Of a DNA stretch of 64,000 nt, positions 57,933-64,000 are shown one piece after another; positions within the stretch are counted from its first letter, which is position 1, and every line of letters starts with the position of its first letter. The notes below the pieces were generated by a model, which worked only from the letters and a program-made list of their open reading frames with translations, was not told the origin of the DNA and ran no database searches. The position numbers and the translations under genes are program-made. The stretch is from Phycisphaerae bacterium (GTDB lineage Bacteria; Planctomycetota; Phycisphaerae; UBA1845; UTPLA1): assembly GCA_023150615.1 (NCBI GenBank), contig JAKLKO010000005.1, forward strand, positions 152,977-216,976. Reading direction: 5' to 3'.

Positions 57933-58682
57933 TCAGCGCCGCGGCCGCGACAGCGCATCGCGCAGGGCCTTCCCCACGCGCGATGGCTGCCCGAGCGACT
58001 CGGTCAGGTGATAGTCCAGCAGGTCGAACGCGCTGGCGACGTTCGCCGCGTCGCCGGCCGCCCCGGCCGCGCCTGTCAGCAGCGGCAGCGCAGCCGGATC
58101 GACCTGGCGCTTCTCGACGTACGCCGGCTCGCAATCGCGGCAGAGCAATCCGCCGCGCCGCGCGGAGAAGTGGATCGGCCGGCGCGTGATCGGCCCGCCG
58201 CAGCCGGCGCACTGCGTGAGCTGCGGGGACAGTCCGGTCTCGCGCAGCAGGTGCAGCAGGTAGTGCACCAGCGCCAGCAGCGGCGGCGCGGTCGACAGCT
58301 CGTCGAGAAGCTGTTGCAGGGCATCGAACAGGTCCGGGTGCGGATCGGCCTCCTCGGTCATCTGCGAGGTGCGGTCGGCGGCGTACTGCGCGGCGTACCA
58401 CGCGACGAGACCGCAGCGCGCGGCGTCGCAGCGCGACTCCTGCAGCCATTCGGTAAGCGTGCCGAGCTGCGCCTCGGAGCCGGGACGGCGCGAGAACGTC
58501 ACGCGGCCGGTCTCGAGCAGGTCGATGCCCGTCGCGACGCGCGACTTCGTGCCGCGCTTGATGCCCTTGGCGATCAGGCGCTGCAGGCCGCCTTCGCGGC
58601 AAAAGACGACGAGGACCTGCGATGTCTCGCTGTAGTCGAGCCGCCGCAGGACGATGCCAAGGTCCTTTGTGACGATGCCCAT
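57933..58682 (-). CDS. recO: DNA repair protein RecO
   Basis: The 249-residue mediator of RecF-pathway recombination starts at ATG 58682. The N-terminal OB-fold reads DLGIVLRRLDYSETSQVLVVFCREGG, the family start in two strands. The C-terminal helical domain contains the zinc-binding set CAGCGG and LLCRDC. It lies 7 bases after ybeY, so the two are co-transcribed. The ribosome site is weak. The C-terminal end is basic (RDALSRPRR). Confidence 0.93.
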   Translation of the reverse strand: MGIVTKDLGIVLRRLDYSETSQVLVVFCREGGLQRLIAKGIKRGTKSRVATGIDLLETGRVTFSRRPGSEAQLGTLTEWLQESRCDAARCGLVAWYAAQYAADRTSQMTEEADPHPDLFDALQQLLDELSTAPPLLALVHYLLHLLRETGLSPQLTQCAGCGGPITRRPIHFSARRGGLLCRDCEPAYVEKRQVDPAALPLLTGAAGAAGDAANVASAFDLLDYHLTESLGQPSRVGKALRDALSRPRR

Positions 58683-58689
58683 GGTTGGC

Positions 58690-59223
58690 TCAGCGCGCCG
58701 CCCGCGCGCCGCGGCGCGATCGGCCGCCCGCTCGGCGAGAATCACGGTCTCGGCCGCTGAATACGCGGCCGTATCCGAGCGCGGCAAGCAGTTCGTCCTC
58801 CCGCGCGTGCATGCGGCGAAACTCCTCGGCGCTCATGTCATCGTACTCGCACAGGTGCAGGCAGCCGTGCACGACGTAGAGCAACAGCTCGGCGAGCGCG
58901 TCGGTGCCGCGCCGCCGCCCCTCGCGCCGCGCCACGTCCTCGCACACGAGGATCACGCCATCGACGTCTCGGCCGGCGGTCCGCTCGCGCAGGTCGAATG
59001 AGAGCACGTCCGTCACACCGGATTTGCCGCGCCACATCCGGTGCGCGCGTCGCATGGCGGCGGCATCGAGAATAGCGATCTCAAGCCGCCCGGAGGCGCG
59101 GCCTTCGGCGCGGAGCACGCCCCGGGCGACACGTCGGATGATCGTCGCGCGCGATCGCGCCGTGCCGCCGACCTCGATGACGAGGTTCGCATCGCGTGGC
59201 TTCGCGGATCGCCTCCGTTTCAT
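58690..59223 (-). CDS. ybeY: Endoribonuclease YbeY
   Basis: The 177-residue rRNA-maturation nuclease starts at ATG 59223 and overlaps the upstream gene by 4 bases. The central block SGVTDVLSFDLRE is the conserved TDVLSFP-like segment. The zinc motif reads VVHGCLHLCEYDDMSAEEF: the first two His are kept, but the third ligand position (HxxxxH-GYDH) is Asp. A Met in FRRMHARED follows as usual. The C-terminal 30 residues are Arg-rich and extend beyond the typical end. The change to Asp may still bind zinc. Confidence 0.9.
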   Translation of the reverse strand: MKRRRSAKPRDANLVIEVGGTARSRATIIRRVARGVLRAEGRASGRLEIAILDAAAMRRAHRMWRGKSGVTDVLSFDLRERTAGRDVDGVILVCEDVARREGRRRGTDALAELLLYVVHGCLHLCEYDDMSAEEFRRMHAREDELLAALGYGRVFSGRDRDSRRAGGRSRRGARAAR

Positions 59224-61532
59224 GCGGTTCGGGTCTGGACCGGCTCGCCGGGCATCGGCGTCTTGGGGTAGGCGATGCGGCCGTGGTAGATCGAGCACAG
59301 GCTCTTGACGAGACTCTGCTCGATGCGGGCCAACTCCTTGAGCGTCAGGTCGCAGTCGTCGAGCTGCCCGTCGAGCAGGCGGCCCATGACGATGTCGTGG
59401 ACGACGCTCTCGATGCGACCCGGCGTCGGATCGGCGAGGGAGCGGACCGTGCCTTCGACGCTGTCGCAGAGCATGAGGATGGCGGATTCCCTGGTGCGCG
59501 GCTTGGGTCCGGGATAGCGGAACTCGCCTTCGTCGACGCCGCGGTCATCGCCGCGGCCGCGCGTCTTCTGCTGTTCCTGCTGGGCGGCGATGGCGTGGAA
59601 ATAACGTACGACCGTCGTGCCGTGATGCTCGGCGATGAACTGGTGCAGCACGGGCGGCAGGCGATACTCGCGCGCCAGCGCCAGGCCGTCCTTCACGTGT
59701 CCGAGGATGATCAGCAGGCTCATGCGCGGCGCGAGCCGGCTGTGGGCGCTGATGCGTGCCTGCTGATTTTCGACGAAATACTCGGGCTTGCACATCTTTC
59801 CGACGTCGTGATAGAAGGCCCCGACCCGCACGAGGAGCCCGTTCGCGCCGATCTCGTCGGCCGCGGCCTCGGCCATGCTGCCGAGCAGGTGGCTGTGCTG
59901 CCAAGTCCCCGGCGCCTTCTGGATGAGCTGCTTGAGCAGCGGACTGCTCGTATCGGCCCACTCCAGCAGCGTCATCGAGGTCGCAATGCGGAAGACCTTC
60001 TCGATCACCGGCAGGAGCACCAGAACGGCCGAGCACGCCAGCAGCGCCGCGGCCGCGGCAATCGCGGCCTGACCCGCGACGAACTCGAACGGCTGCTGTT
60101 GCGTCAGCCCGACGAGGAGTGCCGTCGCCCCGGCGACGCCGGCCGTGAGCACGCCGACCTCGATCAGCTTGAACCGCGAGCGGATGTCGCCGAGCAGGAT
60201 CACGACGACGCTCGCCACCGACGCGAGCACGATGAAGAGCTGAAGCGAGCCGTTCAACGTCAGCGTCGTCAGCATCGCCAGGAGCGTCGATGTCCCCAGC
60301 GCGAAGCGCTGCTGATACGCGATTGTCAGGATCGCGGCGGCGACGATCGTCGTCGTGATGGCCCAGTACTCCGACCAGTGGCTGACGATCAGGAGCCGCG
60401 CGATCAGCAGCATGCCGAGCATCAGCACGGCGAAGCCGACGCAGCGCGCCGGTCGCTCGACGATCCGCCGCACGTAGCGATACGTGTACGTCGCCAGCCC
60501 GATCGTCACGAGGAAGACAATGCCGACCTGCCCGATGCGCTTGCCCATCCAGCTCTGGCGCAGGCCGGGCAGCGTGGTCCGCGCGGTCAGGTAGGCCTCG
60601 TGCTCCTGTTCGAGCAGGTCGTACGCCTCGGGCGTGATCGTCGCGCCCGCGGCGACCAGGATGTCGCCGCGCTTGTACTCGTCAAGCACCGGCGGGAGGT
60701 TCTTCACCGCCTCGAGCGCCGTCTGCGTGCGCTCGCGATCGAAGACGTAAACCGCCTGGAAGCTGTCCTTTTCCGGCTCGACACGGATCGCGCGCAGCAA
60801 TCCGGCCGACACCGCCGGGCGGAGCTTGCTCGGAAAGATCTCTGCCAGCTCGCGGATGATCCGCGCGACGTGCTGCTCGTTGGTGACGTAGGTCAGCCGC
60901 TGGATCGAGACGCGGTCCTGCCGGCCGTCTTCGCGTATCAGAATCGCGTCCTCGCCGCCCTGCGCAAGCGGGTCGCGCTCGGCGGCGGAAGGCCGCTGCA
61001 CCAGATTTTCGGTCCGCAGCCGCCCGAGCAGCGTCTCGATCCACTTCTCGTACTTCGCCGCGCCCTCGTCGTCGGTCATCGACTTGAGCACGTCGAAGGC
61101 CGCGGCGTCGATCGCCCAGCCGCCCTTCGACGACTCGGAGAACTTCTTGAAATCATCGGCGGCCCGGGCCGCGGCCAGCATCTGCCGCAGGTCGCCGGCG
61201 ATCTGGTCGAGCAGCGGCCGGTTCAACCGGTAGTAGTTCGGGATCGCCCGGCGTCGGGCATCGCGGAGCTGGGCGGTCTTGGACTGGTTCAGCCGCGAGA
61301 AGTCCACGCGGGCCGTCACGGGCTGGTCCACGCGCTGGTGAAGGACCCACGGAAGACGCTCCTCGCCGGAAAGCACGATGGCGGATGCCCCGGCCAGGAA
61401 GGCGAGCGCGATGAGCACGGGCAGGACGACGCCCGAATTCCAGAGTCGACTCAGGGCCCGGTCGAAGGTAAGTCCGTCGCGACGTCGCGGGTCAGGTCGC
61501 CGCGTCACGCGCGACCGGCCGAAGAGCGGCAT
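59220..61532 (-). CDS. 7TM-HD family phosphohydrolase (PgpH-like)
   Basis: The 770-residue membrane protein starts at ATG 61532; AGGTG lies about 8 bases upstream. The first span is at about 35-53. The extracellular 7TMR-HDED domain (about 60-330) ends in YKRGDILVAAGATITPEAYDLL. Seven spans follow (about 345-520), then an HDIG domain (about 535-740) with TWQHSHLLGSMAEAA, FYHDVGKM (the HD pair) and AEHHGTTVV. Relatives hydrolyse cyclic di-AMP. The gene precedes ybeY and recO, the usual order in many bacteria. A 4-base overlap with ybeY implies coupling. Confidence 0.93.
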   Translation of the reverse strand: MPLFGRSRVTRRPDPRRRDGLTFDRALSRLWNSGVVLPVLIALAFLAGASAIVLSGEERLPWVLHQRVDQPVTARVDFSRLNQSKTAQLRDARRRAIPNYYRLNRPLLDQIAGDLRQMLAAARAADDFKKFSESSKGGWAIDAAAFDVLKSMTDDEGAAKYEKWIETLLGRLRTENLVQRPSAAERDPLAQGGEDAILIREDGRQDRVSIQRLTYVTNEQHVARIIRELAEIFPSKLRPAVSAGLLRAIRVEPEKDSFQAVYVFDRERTQTALEAVKNLPPVLDEYKRGDILVAAGATITPEAYDLLEQEHEAYLTARTTLPGLRQSWMGKRIGQVGIVFLVTIGLATYTYRYVRRIVERPARCVGFAVLMLGMLLIARLLIVSHWSEYWAITTTIVAAAILTIAYQQRFALGTSTLLAMLTTLTLNGSLQLFIVLASVASVVVILLGDIRSRFKLIEVGVLTAGVAGATALLVGLTQQQPFEFVAGQAAIAAAAALLACSAVLVLLPVIEKVFRIATSMTLLEWADTSSPLLKQLIQKAPGTWQHSHLLGSMAEAAADEIGANGLLVRVGAFYHDVGKMCKPEYFVENQQARISAHSRLAPRMSLLIILGHVKDGLALAREYRLPPVLHQFIAEHHGTTVVRYFHAIAAQQEQQKTRGRGDDRGVDEGEFRYPGPKPRTRESAILMLCDSVEGTVRSLADPTPGRIESVVHDIVMGRLLDGQLDDCDLTLKELARIEQSLVKSLCSIYHGRIAYPKTPMPGEPVQTRTA

Positions 61533-61674
61533 AGGGAGGCACCTAGCGGGACGAACGCCGGGCCGCATGTATACAAGTCGACGGCCCGATGCTCCGTCGG
61601 GGCATTATACGACGGGCTCTGGGGGACCGACAGCAAGGGGGCGACGGCGCGTCACGCGATCGCGGCCGGACGCG

Positions 61675-61703
61675 ATGATTCAACATGTAACTTATTTATT
61701 CAA
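61675..61703 (-). promoter_or_regulatory. Putative promoter of the 7TM-HD/ybeY/recO operon
   Basis: On the minus strand TTGAAT (61703-61698), a 17-base AT-rich spacer and AATCAT (61680-61675). The region is strikingly AT-rich against its surroundings. A dyad (AACATGT / ACATGTT) covers the spacer and the upstream flank. The leader would be about 135 bases. Confidence 0.5.
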
Positions 61704-61711
61704 CACATGTT
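61678..61711. repeat. AT-rich dyad and direct repeat, possible operator
   Basis: AACATGT (61682-61688) and ACATGTT (61705-61711) are exact inverted repeats. ATTCAACA occurs twice, at 61678-61685 and 61698-61705, spaced by 20 bases (about two helical turns). They overlap the putative promoter of the 7TM-HD operon. Confidence 0.5.
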
Positions 61712-62315
61712 AGGTGTGGATCGAGCGCGGCCGTCGCCGGAGTTCCGGAGCGCGCAGTCGGCGCCGAATGCGAGGGTTCGGACGGATGGCAGGGGAGCCG
61801 TTTCCACCGGGGGCCTCGTACAGCTTCGTGAGTCGGGCGTGCATCCGCGGATGGCGGTCGCGGACGTAGGTGAGGAACTCGCCCGGAGCGGTGAACAGGT
61901 GCGTGTGCGGGTCTCCCTCGGCATAGGTCGTGCAGTCCGTGACGTCGTAGTCGCGGCAGATTCGCGGCCGGTGGGGGTAGAAGCCGCAGCGTTGGTCGGC
62001 CCGCAGTTCGGTGCAGCGGGTGTTGAACTGGAGGTACCAGTCATTCTCATCATCGATGAAGACCCAGATGTTCTCGTGCATGAGGAACCAGACGATCTCG
62101 TCGAAGTCCTTGAATGTGCGCGGCGCGGAGATATTCACCGTCACGTACTCGCAGCAATCGCTGCATCCGCGACAGGGGTCCGGGTCCCGCGGGTCGAGCG
62201 TTCGTGGATGGATCACCGGCAGGGCGATCGCGCGCCGGGCGAAGGCGGGGACGACGACGGGGTCGGTGGCCGGCTCGATTCGACACGAAGACGGTAGCGG
62301 CAATTCGTTCAGCAT
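61710..62315 (-). CDS. YkgJ-type cysteine-cluster protein
   Basis: The 201-residue protein starts at ATG 62315; a further in-frame ATG at 62381 is possible but overlaps the divergent gene region. The cluster reads CRGCSDCCEYVTV, then RCTELRADQRCGFYPHRPRICRDY in two parts and VTDC. This is the pattern of YkgJ/UPF0153 proteins, which bind zinc or iron. A segment WFLMHENIWVFIDDENDWY is typical of the subgroup. The C terminus is Arg-rich. Biochemical role unknown. It is divergent from the SAM hydrolase. Confidence 0.83.
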   Translation of the reverse strand: MLNELPLPSSCRIEPATDPVVVPAFARRAIALPVIHPRTLDPRDPDPCRGCSDCCEYVTVNISAPRTFKDFDEIVWFLMHENIWVFIDDENDWYLQFNTRCTELRADQRCGFYPHRPRICRDYDVTDCTTYAEGDPHTHLFTAPGEFLTYVRDRHPRMHARLTKLYEAPGGNGSPAIRPNPRIRRRLRAPELRRRPRSIHT

Positions 62316-62469
62316 GGCGTCTTGATGGTATCGGAGTTTCGACGGCTCCGGTCCGGTCGACGCGACCGGCGGGGCGGCCACATGGTATCATCCGGCCGCG
62401 ACGGCGGCGAGTCGGTGCGGAGTGCAGCGGACGCCCGGTCCGCGGCGGTTCGGCGACATACGGTGGCCG

Positions 62470-63255
62470 ATGGCGATCATCACGCTGACGACGGACTTCG
62501 GGGATTCGGACCACTACGTGGCGTGCATGCGGGGCGTGGTGCTCCAGATCTCGCCGGATGCGTTGATCGTGGATGTGACGCACCGCATCCGGCGTCACGA
62601 CGTGGTCCACGCGGCGTTCGTGCTGCGGCAGGCGTTCGAGCACTTCCCCCGAGGCACAATCCACGTCGCGGTCGTCGATCCGGGCGTCGGGACGACTCGG
62701 CGGCTGCTGGCGACGCTGTACGCCGGGCAAGTCGTCCTTGCTCCCGACAACGGCGTCGTCAGCCTCATCCATCGGGACTACGCCCTTAGCGACATCCGGA
62801 GCATCGAGAACGAGCGGTTGTTCCGGCGCGAGGTGAGCGCGACGTTTCACGGGCGGGACATCCTCGCGCCGGTGGCGGCATACCTGGCGAGCGGCGTGCC
62901 GCTCAGCTCTGTCGGGCCGGCGATCGACCAGCTCGAAATACTGAATCTGCCGCGGGCGCTGATGCTGCCGGACGGGGGTCTGGAGGGGCAGGTGCTGTTC
63001 ACGGATTCGTTCGGGAACCTGGTGACGAACATCTCGCAGGTGGAGCTGGAGCGGAGCGGGGCGAAGCTGGGGGTCGTGCAGGTATACGTGGGTCCGCTGC
63101 GGGTGGGACCGATCCGGCGGACGTACGCGGAGGTCGAGCCGGGGGGCATCCTGGCGCTGATCGGGAGCACGGGGGCGGTGGAGATCGCGATCAACCAGGG
63201 CAGCGCGGCGGAGCGGTTGCGCGCTGCACCAGGCACGAGCGTGATCGTGCGGTAG
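62470..63255 (+). CDS. SAM hydrolase / hydroxide adenosyltransferase (DUF62)
   Basis: The 261-residue protein starts at ATG 62470; an upstream frame from 62422 is Arg/Pro-rich. Motifs: AIITLTTDFGDSDHYVACM (N terminus with catalytic Asp), VDVTHRIRRHDV, VAVVDPGVGTTRR, LAPDNGV, TFHGRDILAPVAAYL and the C-terminal beta-barrel region with VLFTDSFGNLVTNI. The family converts S-adenosylmethionine to adenosine and methionine and is related to fluorinase and chlorinase. The Asp-Arg-His-like set of the hydrolases (FHGRD) supports hydrolase activity and not halogenation. Monocistronic. Confidence 0.92.
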   Translation: MAIITLTTDFGDSDHYVACMRGVVLQISPDALIVDVTHRIRRHDVVHAAFVLRQAFEHFPRGTIHVAVVDPGVGTTRRLLATLYAGQVVLAPDNGVVSLIHRDYALSDIRSIENERLFRREVSATFHGRDILAPVAAYLASGVPLSSVGPAIDQLEILNLPRALMLPDGGLEGQVLFTDSFGNLVTNISQVELERSGAKLGVVQVYVGPLRVGPIRRTYAEVEPGGILALIGSTGAVEIAINQGSAAERLRAAPGTSVIVR

Positions 63256-63502
63256 CGCGCGGTCGGGCCGCCTGATTGGGGTCGTCCGGGATCGCATCGG
63301 GGTTTTTCGGGGAGTGAGATTCTCACCAAGTGAAATCGTCCGGAATTCGGCGAAATCTCGCGCGGCGCGGCGGGGGTACGACGCGCGGCGTGATCCGATC
63401 GGGGGGTCGAGTTTTTCGAGGAGACTGGAGCGCGAGTCGATGGGCGTGGCGGGTGAAGCGGGGTTGAGTTTGTCGGTCATGACGCGCTTCGAAAAAACAA
63501 AA

Positions 63503-63529
63503 AAGCTGAACAAGCTGAAATAAGCTGAA
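63503..63529 (+). repeat. Three spaced copies of AAGCTGAA
   Basis: AAGCTGAA occurs at 63503-63510, 63512-63519 and 63522-63529, in an AT-rich island with an A6 run just before it. Confidence 0.55.
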
Positions 63530-63590
63530 CATTCCTTCCCGGCGCTGTGCGTGTCAGCGCGCGGCGTCATCGGGTCCGCGCGGGGGATGG

Positions 63591-63612
63591 GGACAAAGCG
63601 GGAGCTTTGTCC
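63591..63612. repeat. REP-like perfect hairpin 1
   Basis: GGACAAAGC (63591-63599), loop GGGA and GCTTTGTCC (63604-63612) are exact complements. The sequence type is reminiscent of dispersed extragenic palindromes. Confidence 0.6.
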
Positions 63613-63675
63613 TACCCGCCCGTGGGCGCGCGGAGGCGTTTTCTCCTTGGCGCACGTCCCGCTCGACCCGGGCGT

Positions 63676-63703
63676 CTGGATGCCTGCTTCCGCAGGCATG
63701 ACG
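63676..63703. repeat. REP-like perfect hairpin 2
   Basis: ATGCCTGC (63680-63687), loop TTCC and GCAGGCAT (63692-63699), bounded by TGG and GACG. The arrangement TGGAT-stem-loop-stem-GACG matches a palindrome seen dispersed in many environmental bacterial genomes. Confidence 0.62.
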
Positions 63704-63923
63704 AATCGGCGGGTGCGCCTCGACTTCCGGTAGTCCCGATCAGCGTTCCGCCGGATGACGGAGGATGCTGGGACCGTCTTCGCCCGCGGGCCGGTGCGGA
63801 TGGACTGAACCGGCCCGCGACGCGCAGCGCCGCGCGGCGTGTAGGGATCACGTCATCCGCGCAATTCAGAACTTCCTTTCGCCAGCCGGCGTTCCGTGGT
63901 TCGTCTTTGTCAATCGTCGTCGC

Positions 63924-64000
63924 TTACGGCCAGAGGCCGAGTTCGAGCATCTTGCGCTTGATGCGGCGCATCTGCTCGGGGACCGACAGGCCGGCGAAGT
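63924..64000 (-). CDS. C-terminal end of an unidentified gene
   Basis: The minus-strand frame enters from the right edge and ends with TAA at 63926-63924. The 24 visible residues are FAGLSVPEQMRRIKRKMLEL then GLWP. The composition is protein-like. Too little is present to name a family. Confidence 0.55.
   Translation of the reverse strand, partial: FAGLSVPEQMRRIKRKMLELGLWP

Larger units (their letters stand above)
63256..63923. other. Intergenic region with palindromic repeats
   Basis: These 668 bases hold no supported gene. They contain an AT-rich patch with three AAGCTGAA copies (63503-63529) and two unrelated perfect hairpins (63591-63612 and 63680-63699). The stretch 63256-63500 shows nothing recognisable. 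Repeats of these types are usually dispersed through a genome, but only single copies are in this window. Confidence 0.5.

Noticed and set aside
53483..58189. Very long plus-strand frames across the ABC exporter operon
   Set aside because: They mirror four permease genes and one ATPase gene with clear motifs on the minus strand and have Arg/His/Gln-rich shadow composition.
59196..62297. Plus-strand frame of about 1030 codons across the 7TM-HD and YkgJ genes
   Set aside because: Antisense shadow; the HDIG, YbeY and cysteine-cluster motifs are on the minus strand.
61782..62315. Ferredoxin-type iron-sulfur protein
   Set aside because: The cysteine spacing (CxxCxxCC, then Cx8C and later Cys) fits YkgJ proteins and not CxxCxxCxxxC ferredoxins.

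Overview
The window is a GC-rich bacterial chromosome segment, gene-dense on both strands, with no tRNA, rRNA, CRISPR array or transposase that I could find. It most likely comes from a planctomycete, possibly an uncultured Phycisphaerae-like lineage. The evidence is two large secreted proteins with C-terminal dockerin-like repeats (GDFNGDGRVDGLD and GDLNGDGVLNDAD types), a secreted BNR-repeat protein, a single-cysteine redoxin of a kind common in that phylum, and a complete Tad pilus locus. This assignment is an inference from protein style, not from a phylogenetic marker.

Layout. 1-9.7 kb holds a partial NADAR-domain lipoprotein running off the left edge, a LNS2/APP1-like HAD lipoprotein, a thymidine kinase/nucleoside transporter salvage pair, a redoxin, a shortened UDP-sugar dehydrogenase, a UbiB/ABC1 kinase and a GT-C-like membrane protein. 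9.8-12.45 kb is a tightly coupled four-gene cassette: a small protein with an RRDFLKK leader-like segment, a PqqD-like protein, an HprK-like kinase and an NTP_transf_5 nucleotidyltransferase. It resembles peptide-modification (RiPP) cassettes but lacks the usual protease and cyclase, and it is the best candidate for an undescribed system. 12.4-16.9 kb encodes an HDOD response regulator and a sensor kinase with a periplasmic c-type heme motif, coupled by a 4-base overlap. 17-23.3 kb has homogentisate dioxygenase, a glycine-rich dockerin protein, a small conserved protein, an aminoglycoside-phosphotransferase-like protein and a PDZ protein.

24.06-35.3 kb is a contiguous ten-gene Tad locus: flp, cpaA, tadE, cpaB, cpaC, tadG, cpaE, cpaF, tadB, tadC. 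It supplies the pilin, prepilin peptidase, pseudopilin, secretin, localisation ATPase, assembly ATPase and two inner-membrane platform proteins. A class D beta-lactamase follows. 36.8-38.3 kb is a dehydratase/ACP/dehydratase lipid operon, followed by a sigma-54 activator and aat on the opposite strand. 40.4-48.7 kb (minus strand) carries a BNR/dockerin protein, an S9 peptidase, a decapitated fic gene abutting a Ser/Thr kinase, and a GH1 beta-glucosidase. 48.9-51 kb has an acyl-CoA ligase and frr.

51-57.8 kb (minus) is a MacB-like ABC exporter operon with one ATPase, four permeases arranged as two tandem A-B pairs, and one periplasmic adaptor. 57.9-61.5 kb (minus) is a housekeeping operon: 7TM-HD phosphohydrolase, ybeY, recO. 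61.7-63.3 kb has a YkgJ-type cysteine-cluster protein divergent from a SAM hydrolase (DUF62). The last 700 bases are intergenic with two different palindromic repeats, then the C-terminal end of a minus-strand gene.

Recurring signals are ATGA or TGATG start/stop overlaps, and putative -10 hexamers of the form TAGAAT. All functional calls rest on reading motifs by eye; no database search was run.
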